Source of the DNA: an uncultured Anaerotruncus sp.
GTDB taxonomy: Bacteria > Bacillota > Clostridia > Oscillospirales > Acutalibacteraceae
Direction of reading: 5' to 3'
Length of the DNA stretch: 64,000 bases
NCBI GenBank assembly: GCA_900539775.1
Contig: UQDL01000007.1
Span: 1 to 64,000, forward strand
This document shows positions 42,668-51,243 of this stretch, in pieces (position 1 is the stretch's first letter; each line of letters opens with the position of its first letter). The position numbers and the translations under genes were made by a program. The notes beneath the pieces were generated by a model that had not been told where the DNA came from, searched no databases, and was given only the letters and a program-made list of their open reading frames with translations.

Positions 42668-42764
42668 CAGTTTCTGCCTTTTGATTTCGGCTGCGGGCAA
42701 CATAGCTTAAATAATCCTGCACACTGCCGGAATTTATAAATTTATTCCAATATTCATCAAACAT
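42618..42764 (-). CDS. yqzL: YqzL-like small protein (48 aa)
   Basis: A 48-codon frame from ATG 42764 to TGA 42618, read as MFDEYWNKFINSGSVQDYLSYV then a polar tail rich in Lys, Asn and Asp. The pattern of an aromatic start, W, F..SG.., and a DYL.Y motif matches the YqzL family found between era and recO in Bacillus and Clostridia. A GGCGGTG site precedes it. Its last 50 bases overlap the start of recO in another frame, so translation is probably coupled. The C-terminal tail is longer than in Bacillus YqzL. The function is unknown. Confidence 0.75.
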   Translation of the reverse strand: MFDEYWNKFINSGSVQDYLSYVARSRNQKAETDENSNKGTCDKGTNDR

Positions 42765-42852
42765 AAAAAACACCGCCGTTAATATTTTATCCTATGGCGG
42801 CGGCGTTCATTTGTGCCATTTAAAACCAATTTGGTTTTAGGGCTTTTTTATT

Positions 42853-43743
42853 TTATCCGTCGAGCCCGAAATTATGAATCAGGCCCTCTTTGTTCCTCCA
42901 ACCCTCTTTAACCTTAACCCAGGTGTGAAGATTTACCTTAATTTCAAAAAAGCTTTCAAGATCCTGCCTTGCAAAAGTGGATATTTTTTTTAGCATTGCG
43001 CCGTTCTTGCCTATGATCATACCCTTATGAGTTTCTCGCTCGCAATAAATTGTGGCATCTATATCCAAAATATCTTTATCTTCACGCTCACGCATTTTTT
43101 CAACGGCAACCGCAATTCCGTGCGGCACCTCTTTATCCATAAGGCGCAAAATCTTTTCCCTTATAATTTCTGCCGCAAGCACTCTTTCGGGCTGATCCGT
43201 TAAAGTATCATCAGGAAAATAGTGCACACTTTCAGCAGCGGTTTTGATAAGCTCGTTTTCAAGCTCATCAATGCCGTCTCCCCTTGTTGCCGAAACAGGA
43301 ACAACAGCGGCAAAATCATAATACTTTGTCAAATAGACAATGCGGTCAAAAAGCTCTTTTTTATCTTTCAGCATATCTATTTTATTTATTGCCAAAATAA
43401 CCTTGCGCTTTTCCTGCTTGAGTTTCTTTATAAGTTCAAGCTCTTTTTCATCAAGCTCTCCCTTAGGCTCGGAAACGAAAAGCACACAGTCCGTGCCGCC
43501 GATACTGTCGCCCACGGCATTATTCATAATTTCACCGAGCTTATTGTGCGGCTTGTGAAAACCCGGAGTATCGGTAAAAACAAGCTGAGTTTCTCCCAAA
43601 GTGAGTACGCCCATAATTTTTGTGCGGGTTGTTTGCGGCTTTGAAGAAACTATCGCAATTTTAGCACCGAGCAATTTATTAAGCAACGATGATTTGCCGA
43701 CATTTGGCTTGCCCACTATTGCAATAAATGCAGACTTTGTCAT
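42853..43743 (-). CDS. era: GTPase Era
   Basis: A 296-residue essential GTPase that binds the 3' end of 16S rRNA during 30S maturation. G motifs: GKPNVGKSSLLN (G1), TTRTKIMG (G2), DTPGFHKP (G3) and NKID (G4). The C-terminal KH domain holds GMIIGKNGAMLKKISTFARQDLE. Length is standard. It overlaps ybeY by 4 bp (ATGA). Confidence 0.97.
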   Translation of the reverse strand: MTKSAFIAIVGKPNVGKSSLLNKLLGAKIAIVSSKPQTTRTKIMGVLTLGETQLVFTDTPGFHKPHNKLGEIMNNAVGDSIGGTDCVLFVSEPKGELDEKELELIKKLKQEKRKVILAINKIDMLKDKKELFDRIVYLTKYYDFAAVVPVSATRGDGIDELENELIKTAAESVHYFPDDTLTDQPERVLAAEIIREKILRLMDKEVPHGIAVAVEKMREREDKDILDIDATIYCERETHKGMIIGKNGAMLKKISTFARQDLESFFEIKVNLHTWVKVKEGWRNKEGLIHNFGLDG

Positions 43744-44246
43744 TCCTCGTCTCCCATATAATAGCTGTTATCTCTTTTCCAACCGATTTGAGTGAGCACG
43801 GTTTCTTCCTTTTCACGCATACGAACGGCCTCTATACCGCCGTCTTCATGATCATAACCCAAAAGATGAAGCATTGAATGAACGGTTAAAAAGCCGATTT
43901 CACGCTGCAGCGGATGATTATAAAGCTCTGCCTGCTCCATAGCCTTTTCCATGGAAATAACAATATCGCCCAAGAGCTTTGCACCGGTGTCCATATTAAC
44001 ATCGTAAACACCGTTTTCGCCGAGTGGGAAAGAAAGTACATCCGTTTCCCTGTCTATATTTCTGTATTCGGCGTTAAGGCGCCTGATTTCCTCGTTATCG
44101 ACAAAGCGAACGGAAACCTCGGCAGAGCCTTCAAAATTTTCAAGTTCAAGCACGGCGTGGCAGCAGCGGCGAATAAGAAGCCTTATTCCCGTTGGCACCT
44201 TAACCTTTTTTTGATCGTTTGTGATAACAACCTTTACCCTTTCCAT
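43740..44246 (-). CDS. ybeY: Endoribonuclease YbeY
   Basis: A 168-residue zinc-dependent RNase involved in 16S rRNA 3' maturation and quality control. The metal motif HxxxHxxxxxH appears as HSMLHLLGYDH near the C-terminus. NAEYRNIDRETDVLSFPLGE and GDIVISMEKA are family blocks. The start is ATG 44246 (MERVKVV) with GAGAGGAAA upstream inside the end of phoH; an upstream ATG at 44282 lies within phoH. It is coupled to era downstream. Confidence 0.93.
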   Translation of the reverse strand: MERVKVVITNDQKKVKVPTGIRLLIRRCCHAVLELENFEGSAEVSVRFVDNEEIRRLNAEYRNIDRETDVLSFPLGENGVYDVNMDTGAKLLGDIVISMEKAMEQAELYNHPLQREIGFLTVHSMLHLLGYDHEDGGIEAVRMREKEETVLTQIGWKRDNSYYMGDEE

Positions 44247-44250
44247 CTTT

Positions 44251-45183
44251 TCATTTCCTCTCGTCATTTTCATATTTTTCATAAGCTTTTATTATTTCCT
44301 GCACCAGCCTGTGGCGCACAACATCTTTTTGGGTGAATTTGCAGATTTCAATATCATCCACATTTTTCAAAATACGCATAACCTTGGTCAGCCCTGATTT
44401 TTTGCCTGCGGGCAAATCTATTTGCGTTATATCACCCGTTACAACCATCTTGGAATTAAAGCCGAGCCTTGTTAAAAACATTTTCATTTGCTCCGGTGTG
44501 GTGTTTTGAGCCTCATCAAGAATTATAAAGCTGTCGTCAAGTGTTCTGCCGCGCATATAAGCAAGCGGCGCAACCTCGATTGAGCCTCGTTCTTGATATT
44601 TTTGAAAATTTTCTGCGCCGAGCATATCAAAAAGCGCATCATAAAGCGGGCGAAGATAAGGATCAACCTTGCTTTGCAAATCCCCCGGCAAAAAGCCGAG
44701 CTTTTCGCCTGCTTCAACCGCCGGGCGCGTTAAGATTATTTTTTCAACCTGTTTCGCCCTAAATGCAGTTACGGCAAGAGCCACGGCAAGATAAGTTTTG
44801 CCGGTGCCGGCAGGGCCCACGCCAAAAGTAATTGTGTTTTTATTTATTGCCTCGCAATATTTCTTTTGCCCAAGAGTTTTCGCCTTTATCGGCTTGCCCT
44901 TTGCCGTGATACACACGGTATCCGTTGCCATTTTTGCAAGCTTATCGTCATTTCCCTCTTTAACAAGGCCTATTGCATATCTCACATTTTGATCTGAAAG
45001 CGTTTCACCCTTGTTTATAAGAGTAAGCAAAGCGTTTACCGCTCTTGCGGCAAGCGAAACCTTTTCCGCATCACCGACTATTTTTAAATCGCTGCCTCTG
45101 CTGATAATAGAAACAGCAAATTCCTTTTCAATCAGCTTAATATTTTCATCAAAAGAACCAAACAAATTAACTGCCTGCTCCAT
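44251..45183 (-). CDS. phoH: PhoH-family ATPase (possible non-canonical start at 45213)
   Basis: A P-loop protein of at least 310 residues. Walker A is GPAGTGKTYLAVALAV, Walker B FIILDEAQNTTPEQMKMFLTRLG, and GDITQIDLP with ILKNVDDIEICKFTQKDVVRHRLV completes the family core. A KH-like domain precedes it. PhoH proteins are linked to RNA processing and lie beside ybeY. The first ATG (45183) has no ribosome binding site, but the frame stays open ten codons upstream, reading TEQIITFDA, which looks like the genuine family N-terminus. An ATT at 45213 sits just after AAAGGCGAGG. It is the first gene of the operon. Confidence 0.95.
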   Translation of the reverse strand: MEQAVNLFGSFDENIKLIEKEFAVSIISRGSDLKIVGDAEKVSLAARAVNALLTLINKGETLSDQNVRYAIGLVKEGNDDKLAKMATDTVCITAKGKPIKAKTLGQKKYCEAINKNTITFGVGPAGTGKTYLAVALAVTAFRAKQVEKIILTRPAVEAGEKLGFLPGDLQSKVDPYLRPLYDALFDMLGAENFQKYQERGSIEVAPLAYMRGRTLDDSFIILDEAQNTTPEQMKMFLTRLGFNSKMVVTGDITQIDLPAGKKSGLTKVMRILKNVDDIEICKFTQKDVVRHRLVQEIIKAYEKYENDERK

Positions 45184-45241
45184 AGCATCAAATGTAATAA
45201 TCTGTTCCGTAATTATACCTCGCCTTTTACATTATTGATAT

Positions 45242-45270
45242 ATTATAAACTTTTTTAAACTCTTTGTAAA
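45242..45270 (-). promoter_or_regulatory. Promoter of the phoH operon
   Basis: Minus strand TTTACA (45270-45265), 17-bp spacer, TATAAT (45247-45242). The implied transcript starts about 20-25 nt before the suspected ATT start at 45213. Confidence 0.78.
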
Positions 45271-45274
45271 TACC

Positions 45275-45303
45275 TTGATTTGTAAGATTTTAAATATTAT
45301 AAT
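45275..45303 (+). promoter_or_regulatory. Promoter of the FkbM-MscS-sulfatase operon
   Basis: TTGATT (45275-45280), 17-bp spacer, TATAAT (45298-45303), divergent from the phoH promoter with the -35 elements 4 bp apart. Confidence 0.75.
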
Positions 45304-45326
45304 ATCAGCAGAAACGGAATGATAAA

Positions 45327-46394
45327 ATGAAAATTGAAATAAACGAAAAAGATGTTTGGCAAAAGCTTAAAGAAGACGGAAAACCCACTGTGATTTACGG
45401 AATGGGAGATGCCGCCGAAAGAATAATAAAAATTCTGCAAGAAAACGGAATTGAGCCTAATGATATTTTTGCAAGCGATGAATTTGTGCGCGGCCATTCA
45501 TTTCTCGGAAAAAAGGTGCTTAAATATTCACAAATTTGTGAAAAATACGAAGATTTTAATATTGTGCTTGCCTTTGCAACACACATTCCTGATGTGCTTA
45601 ACAGGATAAAGCAGATGAATACGGAGCATTCTGTTTTTGCCCCCGATATTCCCGTTGCCGGAAACGGTTTATTTACCGGGAAATATTTTGAAGAACACAG
45701 GGCTGATTTTCAGCAAGTTTATGACCGTTTGGCAGACGATGAGAGCAAAAAAGCATATGAAAATGTGTTAAAATTCAAAATCAGCGGTAAGGTTGATTAC
45801 CTTTACAGCTGCAATGAATATGACAAGGGCAAGATTTACAAAGATATTTTAAAGTTGAAAAGCGACGAAACAATCATTGACTGCGGCGCATATGACGGAG
45901 ATACCATAAGAGAATTCACTGCAAGCACCGGCGGAAAATACAATCATATTTACGCATTGGAGCCGGACGGCAAAAATTTCAAAAAGCTTTGCCGCAACAC
46001 AAACGGTATGCAAGGCTTATTCCTTTACAACGCCGGAGCATGGTGCAAAAACGAAACCCTGTTTTTTGAAAAAAAAGCAGGCAGAAATTCAAAGCTTTCT
46101 TCTGTTGGAGAGCCAACGGAGTTTAAAGCAATTGACGATTTAATAAACGATGATTCCGTTTCCCTTATTAAAATGGACATTGAGGGTGCAGAATTGAAAG
46201 CGCTTTGCGGTTGTGAAAAAACTATCAAGCGCTGCAAGCCCAAGCTTTACATTTGCGCATACCACAGAAACGAGGATATGTTTGCGCTGCCTCAAAAAAT
46301 TTGGGAGCTGAACAAAGACTATAAAGTATATTTTCGCCACAGCGCATACATTCCCGCATGGGAAAGCAATTTTTATTGCGTTTGTGACTGCTGA
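45327..46394 (+). CDS. FkbM-family methyltransferase
   Basis: A 355-residue protein in two parts. Residues 1-115 form a Rossmann-like domain (PTVIYGMGDAAERIIKIL...FASDEFVRGHSFLGKKV) of the type seen in nucleotide-sugar-linked proteins. Residues 185-350 are an FkbM methyltransferase with IIDCGAYDGDTIREF (SAM loop), IYALEPDG and the hallmark SLIKMDIEGAELKAL. These enzymes O-methylate sugars or small molecules, so a glycan or exopolysaccharide target is plausible. It leads a four-gene operon with mscS, sulfatase and pyrophosphatase-like genes, 14 bp before mscS. Confidence 0.85.
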   Translation: MKIEINEKDVWQKLKEDGKPTVIYGMGDAAERIIKILQENGIEPNDIFASDEFVRGHSFLGKKVLKYSQICEKYEDFNIVLAFATHIPDVLNRIKQMNTEHSVFAPDIPVAGNGLFTGKYFEEHRADFQQVYDRLADDESKKAYENVLKFKISGKVDYLYSCNEYDKGKIYKDILKLKSDETIIDCGAYDGDTIREFTASTGGKYNHIYALEPDGKNFKKLCRNTNGMQGLFLYNAGAWCKNETLFFEKKAGRNSKLSSVGEPTEFKAIDDLINDDSVSLIKMDIEGAELKALCGCEKTIKRCKPKLYICAYHRNEDMFALPQKIWELNKDYKVYFRHSAYIPAWESNFYCVCDC

Positions 46395-46408
46395 AAGGAA
46401 TGATCAAA

Positions 46409-47470
46409 ATGGCGGCAATTAAAGAATTCATTGCAACATATGACTCTTACATAAATATTGCGGCAGGTGTGGCAATTTTTTTAATTTTCACTGCACTTAG
46501 GAAAAAGCTTGCTTCATTTGTGCTCGGAATCACAGGCAGAATTATCTTTTCAAAGTATCCGCAGCGCCTGCAAGGATATAAAAACAGCCTGATGCACCCC
46601 GTAGCCATATATTTTTCCATGGTTGGCTTGTTTTGCGGCATAATGCTTAACTACAACCACACAATAATCAAAGATACATTTAAGATTGCTTCGGTATTGG
46701 TGGCCTGCTGGTGCATAATAAGCTTTATCTCAGAAAATCTTGTTGATTATCTTGGCACAAAAAGCGGAGACCCAAAGGTTAACGGAATAGCGGTTAAATT
46801 TGTTTCAAATCTTTTGAAAGCGCTTACAGTTTGCATTGCGATAGTTATGGTTATATCGGAGCTGGGATATAACATAAACGGCTTGCTCACAGGTTTGGGA
46901 GTAGGCGGACTTGCCGTTTCTCTTGCCGCACAGGACTCGCTGAAAAGCATGATTTCCGGCTTTGTTATTATGTTTGACAAGCCGTTTGACGTTGGTGATT
47001 TCATTGAAACAAGCGAATTTTCAGGCACTGTTGAAGACATCACAATGCGTTCCACCAGAGTTCGCAAGCTTGATGACACAATAGTTGCGGTGCCTAATAC
47101 AAAGCTTGCCGATTCGCTGATTACAAACTATGCCAAGCTTACAAAAAGGCTTGTTGAATTTAAAATCGGCCTGCTTTATTCCACATCTGCCGATGTGCTT
47201 AAAAAATGCAAAAGCGAAATATATGATTTTCTTAACAATCACGAAAAGGTTGAAAGCGAAACCATAAGGGTAAGATTTTGCGAATACGAGGAGTCTGCGC
47301 TCAACCTGCAAATCAGATGCTATATAACGATAACAAATCTGGAAGAATATTATGCTTTTGTAGAAGAGCTGAATTTTGCAATCAAGGAAATAATTGAGAA
47401 TAACAACACGGATTTTGCATACCCAACTCAAAGCATTTATATTGAACACACAAACGGAGAAGCAAAGTGA
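46409..47470 (+). CDS. Small-conductance mechanosensitive channel, MscS family
   Basis: A 353-residue channel with about four N-terminal helices (to residue 165), the pore-lining helix GLLTGLGVGGLAVSLAAQDSLKSMISG, and the beta domain beginning IMFDKPFDVGDFIE...GTVEDITMRSTRVRKLDDTIVAVPNTKL, followed by the alpha/beta cytoplasmic cage. It vents solutes on hypo-osmotic shock. The start is ATG 46409, nine bases after AAAGGA; an ATG at 46400 lies directly on the binding site. The stop overlaps the sulfatase start by 4 bp. Confidence 0.93.
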   Translation: MAAIKEFIATYDSYINIAAGVAIFLIFTALRKKLASFVLGITGRIIFSKYPQRLQGYKNSLMHPVAIYFSMVGLFCGIMLNYNHTIIKDTFKIASVLVACWCIISFISENLVDYLGTKSGDPKVNGIAVKFVSNLLKALTVCIAIVMVISELGYNINGLLTGLGVGGLAVSLAAQDSLKSMISGFVIMFDKPFDVGDFIETSEFSGTVEDITMRSTRVRKLDDTIVAVPNTKLADSLITNYAKLTKRLVEFKIGLLYSTSADVLKKCKSEIYDFLNNHEKVESETIRVRFCEYEESALNLQIRCYITITNLEEYYAFVEELNFAIKEIIENNNTDFAYPTQSIYIEHTNGEAK

Positions 47471-48786
47471 GAAACATTATTTTTTATTTTTCCGATCAAC
47501 AAAGATGGGATACAATCAATGAAGAAATAACGCCGAACCTTTGCGAGCTTGCAAGCGAGGGCGTTTTATTTGAAAATGAATTCACCTGCCAACCCGTTTG
47601 CGGACCCGCAAGAGCCTGCCTGCAAACAGGAACCTATGCAACTCAAAACGGATGTTGGAGCAACGCTATTCCCTTGCCGAGCGGCACAAAAACGCTTGCC
47701 GAATATTTCAATGAAGCCGGCTGGCAAACAGCATACATAGGGAAATGGCATCTTGGCTCAGATAAACTGCCGGGAATGGGGATACATTGCGAAAACAGCG
47801 CCGTTCCCAAAGAGAGGCAAGGCGGCTACCAATACTGGCGTGCGGCGGATTGCCTTGAATTTACTTCCCATGGATATGACGGCTATGTTTTTGACGAAAG
47901 CGGAAATAAAATAGAATTTAAGGGCTACCGTGCAGACAAAATAAACGATTTTGCACTTGAATTTCTTGATAACAGAAACAAAAGCAAGCCGTTTTTCATG
48001 TTTGTGAGCCAGCTTGAACCGCATCACCAAAACGATCACCGCAGATTTGAAGGATACAAAGATACAGTAAATAATTACAAAAATTACCCTATACCCGCTG
48101 ATTTAAGCTTTTTGAAGGGCGATTATAAAGAAATGTATCCCGATTATATCTCAGCAATAAACAGGCTTGATTACAATTTCGGAAAGCTTGTACGCAAGCT
48201 GAAAGAGCTTGGCATCTATGAAGACACGGTTTTGATTTATTCAAGCGACCACGGCTGCCACTTTAAAACAAGAAATCTTGAATACAAACGCAGTTGCCAC
48301 GACAGCTGCATTCACACGCCGCTGATTATTAAAGGCGGCGGATTTAACGGCGGCAAACTTGAAAAAAGGCTTGTTAGCCTGATTGACATTCCGCCCACCC
48401 TGCTTTCACTTGCGGAAATACCTATTCCGAGCGAATATACCGGATTCGATTTAACAAAGCAGATTGAAAACAAAAGCGAAGCACGCAAATGTGTGTTTAT
48501 GCAAATCAGCGAAAGCCAGTGCGGCAGAGCAATAAGAACTTCTGATTATATGTATTCCGTAAGAGATCTTTGCCCGGGCGGCGGATTCAGACCAAGCAGC
48601 AAAGTCTATTTTGAAGATTATCTTTATGACCTGAAAAAAGACCCAAATGAAAAAACAAACCTTGTTAAAAGCCCCGAATATGCAGAAATAAGGCAAGATT
48701 TAAAATATATGCTTATAGATGAAATGAAAGCGGCCGGCGAGGAAGAACCGGTTATTTTACCGGCAATTTGGGCGAGAAAGAAATAG
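47467..48786 (+). CDS. Sulfatase (type I, formylglycine-dependent)
   Basis: A 439-residue arylsulfatase-type hydrolase starting at GTG 47467 (VRNIIFYFSDQQRWDT), translationally coupled to mscS. The metal-binding D10-Q-Q pair and the sulfatase signature C45-G-P-A-R-A-C-L-Q-T-G are present; Cys45 would become formylglycine. GKWHLG and YSSDHGCHF supply further active-site residues. There is no signal peptide, so it acts in the cytoplasm on imported sulfated sugars. No anaerobic sulfatase-maturating enzyme (anSME) lies in the window. The QQRWDT start suggests the iduronate/choline-sulfatase-like side of the family; the substrate is unknown. Confidence 0.92.
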   Translation: MRNIIFYFSDQQRWDTINEEITPNLCELASEGVLFENEFTCQPVCGPARACLQTGTYATQNGCWSNAIPLPSGTKTLAEYFNEAGWQTAYIGKWHLGSDKLPGMGIHCENSAVPKERQGGYQYWRAADCLEFTSHGYDGYVFDESGNKIEFKGYRADKINDFALEFLDNRNKSKPFFMFVSQLEPHHQNDHRRFEGYKDTVNNYKNYPIPADLSFLKGDYKEMYPDYISAINRLDYNFGKLVRKLKELGIYEDTVLIYSSDHGCHFKTRNLEYKRSCHDSCIHTPLIIKGGGFNGGKLEKRLVSLIDIPPTLLSLAEIPIPSEYTGFDLTKQIENKSEARKCVFMQISESQCGRAIRTSDYMYSVRDLCPGGGFRPSSKVYFEDYLYDLKKDPNEKTNLVKSPEYAEIRQDLKYMLIDEMKAAGEEEPVILPAIWARKK

Positions 48787-48806
48787 AACTTATTGAGGTT
48801 AAGGCA

Positions 48807-49358
48807 ATGAAGAACTATAATAATTGTGATGAGTTTGCCGCATATATCGCAAGAGAATTTTTCAGAAAAAGCGGAGTAAACAGATACCGCTTGATTAAAA
48901 CCGATGAAATGAGTGATGAGCAGGTTGTTAAAGCATGTCAACTTTATTGCGAGGAAAATGGTCTTTTGCATGAGTATTCCGTTTTTCTTGAGCAGGAGGA
49001 AGCTTTGCATACGGGCAAACAATATTTAGGCAAGGTTATCGATGTTGCGGTTGACAGGCCGCTCGGCTCACATCACCCGCAACACAAGGAGCTTGTGTAT
49101 CCCGTTAATTACGGATATTTTGACAAAGTGTATGCTGCTGACGGTGAGCCGCAGGATGTTTACATACTCGGCATATACGAACCGATTTCCGCTTTCAGAG
49201 GCAGGGTTATTGCCGTTATCCGCAGATTCGATGATGATGAAACAAAATGGGTGGTTGCACCCGATGAATACGATTTTTCCAAGAAAGATATTGAAAAAGC
49301 AACCCATTTTCAGGAAAAATATTTTAAAACGGAAATATTGATGCAAGGCGATTTTTAA
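48807..49358 (+). CDS. Inorganic pyrophosphatase-like protein with N-terminal extension
   Basis: A 183-residue protein. The first 65 residues form a small helical domain (CDEFAAYIAREFFRKSGVNRYRLIKTDEMSDEQVVKACQLYCEENGLL). The remainder resembles a family I inorganic pyrophosphatase: YLGKVIDVAVDRPLGSHHP, LVYPVNYGYFD, and DGEPQDVYILGIYEPI, close to the acidic PPase signature. One of the usual acidic residues is Gln in EPQD, so metal binding may differ. The substrate may be another phosphoanhydride. The start is ATG 48807, 20 bp after the sulfatase. Confidence 0.8.
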   Translation: MKNYNNCDEFAAYIAREFFRKSGVNRYRLIKTDEMSDEQVVKACQLYCEENGLLHEYSVFLEQEEALHTGKQYLGKVIDVAVDRPLGSHHPQHKELVYPVNYGYFDKVYAADGEPQDVYILGIYEPISAFRGRVIAVIRRFDDDETKWVVAPDEYDFSKKDIEKATHFQEKYFKTEILMQGDF

Positions 49359-49387
49359 TATTCCCACAGTTTTAATAAGTACAAAAA

Positions 49388-49420
49388 ATAAGGTGACCGA
49401 GATTAACTCGATCACCTTTA
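49388..49420. terminator. Bidirectional terminator between converging genes
   Basis: AAGGTGA (49390-49396) and TCACCTT (49412-49418) plus an inner CGAG/CTCG stem (49398-49401/49407-49410). Confidence 0.75.
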
Positions 49421-49437
49421 TTATTTGCTGTTATTGA

Positions 49438-51021
49438 TTATTCGGCATCCTTTTTGCTGCCTGCACGCTTAGCAACAAGCTCTTCAAGAATTCTTGAATG
49501 CTCTTTATCAGAGAGTGCATATTTCAATGTAGGAATTGCAGAAAGCAACATACCGATTGCCGGTGGAATTGAAATAAGGAAGAACATTGCAGCCGCATAC
49601 TTACCTGCACCCGTGCCGCCGTCGTAAGTGATGAAGCTTGCGCCTTTTTCAATTGCCTTATTAAGAGTATCTACATTCTTACCGCTGTAGCCTACTACTG
49701 CGAATACTGCGGAAGAAATGATTGTGGAGATACCTGCAGAAAGCTTTGTAATAAAGCTCTGACCGGAGAAGAATACGCCGTCTGTGCGAACACCGTTTGT
49801 ATATTCTTCATAGTCTACACAGTCTGCGATCATAACCGACTGAAGAACATTGATGCCTCCGAAAGAAGCACTGCCGAAGAGCATGCAAATGCCGATTATA
49901 ATTGACCAGAATGTTGTTGTGAGGTCGCCGCCGGAAACTTTATAGAACACATAGATAAGTGCAAAAGGAATTGCACCGCCGATGGAATAAATGTTGTAAA
50001 GAGTTTTCTTTTCAACTTTTTTGATAATTACGGGAGTGATACCCATAGCCACAAACTGACCGACAAACAAGCCTACAGCAACACTGCCGAGGCCGATAAG
50101 AATCTGCCAGTTGATGCCTGCAAAGCTGCCGTCCTCGTTGCTTACGATGATGTTCATAATGTTACCGTTTGCATAGTAGTATGTAACAAGAGTCATTGCA
50201 ACGATCATAAGAAGCTGAATTGGGCTTCTTAAAATGCCGGAGATAAGAATTTGTCTGAAAGGCTTGTTGCCAAACATAATTTTGAAGTTTTCGGCAAAAG
50301 TATAGCTTTTTTCTGACTTATCAACCTTTTCACGAGTGAAAAGACCTGCGCATTCAAAGAAGATAACCGCAATTACAGTCATAATGATGACGGTTACGAT
50401 AAATCCCTTTTGATTTGCCTGCTGAACAAGAACATCGTAATCTGCGGCATTTTTATCAACCTTGCCTGCAAACACGCTGCCGAGAGCCTGAGCAATCTGA
50501 ACAACAAGAACGCTGATACCGCCAACGCCTGCTACCATACGAGCAAGGCCGAGGATCTTACTTCTGTCGTTTTCATCTTCCGTCATCAATGAGGTAATGC
50601 CCCAAAGCGGAATATCGCAAATTGTGAAGCACATGCCCCATGCGATATAAGAAATTGCCGCCCATGCAACGATAAGAACTTTTGAAGCGGTTGTATCTGC
50701 TGTTGCATAGTTGCCGTTTAAGAAAGAAAGAATTGTGATAAGGCCGATTATGCCGGGGAAAATGATAAGATAAGGTCTGCACTTACCCCATTTGCTTTTG
50801 GTTTTATCAACGATTGTGCCCATCATTGGGTCGTTAATGGCGTCCCAAATTCTGGCAATTGTCATTATCCAGCCAAGCGCCATTGCCGGAAGGCAGATGA
50901 CATTCTGGAAGTAGAAATAGAGACCTGTTGAAACGATGTTGTATATAAGGTTTTGGCCAAACATACCTGCAAGGTAACCAACGAGCTCTTTTTTGGTATA
51001 GGTTTTTACATTACTACCCAT
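49438..51021 (-). CDS. GPH-family sugar:cation symporter (MFS), second copy
   Basis: A 527-residue, twelve-helix transporter. The start is ATG 51021 (MGSNVKTYTKKELVGYLAGMFGQNL) after GGGGTG; the upstream frame is not coding. GPH marks: IMTIARIWDAINDPMMGTIVDKTKSKWGKCRPYLI and MIADCVDYEEYTNGVRTDGVFFSGQSF. It has larger loops than the 27433 transporter (inserts near residues 225-260 and 320-350). It probably imports a glycoside with a cation. It has its own promoter at 51101-51129, and the alcohol dehydrogenase upstream ends at a terminator. Confidence 0.9.
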   Translation of the reverse strand: MGSNVKTYTKKELVGYLAGMFGQNLIYNIVSTGLYFYFQNVICLPAMALGWIMTIARIWDAINDPMMGTIVDKTKSKWGKCRPYLIIFPGIIGLITILSFLNGNYATADTTASKVLIVAWAAISYIAWGMCFTICDIPLWGITSLMTEDENDRSKILGLARMVAGVGGISVLVVQIAQALGSVFAGKVDKNAADYDVLVQQANQKGFIVTVIIMTVIAVIFFECAGLFTREKVDKSEKSYTFAENFKIMFGNKPFRQILISGILRSPIQLLMIVAMTLVTYYYANGNIMNIIVSNEDGSFAGINWQILIGLGSVAVGLFVGQFVAMGITPVIIKKVEKKTLYNIYSIGGAIPFALIYVFYKVSGGDLTTTFWSIIIGICMLFGSASFGGINVLQSVMIADCVDYEEYTNGVRTDGVFFSGQSFITKLSAGISTIISSAVFAVVGYSGKNVDTLNKAIEKGASFITYDGGTGAGKYAAAMFFLISIPPAIGMLLSAIPTLKYALSDKEHSRILEELVAKRAGSKKDAE

Positions 51022-51100
51022 AAATTCACCCCTATAACGGAAAAATAAACCGGCCGAATATATATGCGGACGGTTTAAACTCCTTAATGATAATGTAACT

Positions 51101-51129
51101 ATTATACCCCATAAGGAGTTGAAAAACAA
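51101..51129 (-). promoter_or_regulatory. Promoter of the second GPH transporter
   Basis: Minus strand TTGTTT (51129-51124), 17-bp spacer, TATAAT (51106-51101). Confidence 0.6.
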
Positions 51130-51175
51130 TTGTAAGAAATGCCAAATAAGCCATATACTGCCTGTACATAATAAC

Positions 51176-51205
51176 CAAAAAAGCGTGCCGCAAAAAGCAG
51201 CACGC
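51176..51205 (-). terminator. Terminator of the alcohol dehydrogenase gene
   Basis: GCGTGC (51183-51188) pairs with GCACGC (51200-51205), extended by inner bases, with a T tail on the minus strand. Confidence 0.75.
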
Positions 51206-51243
51206 AATTTTTAACATTATTCAAACAACAAAAAGCTTGCAAA

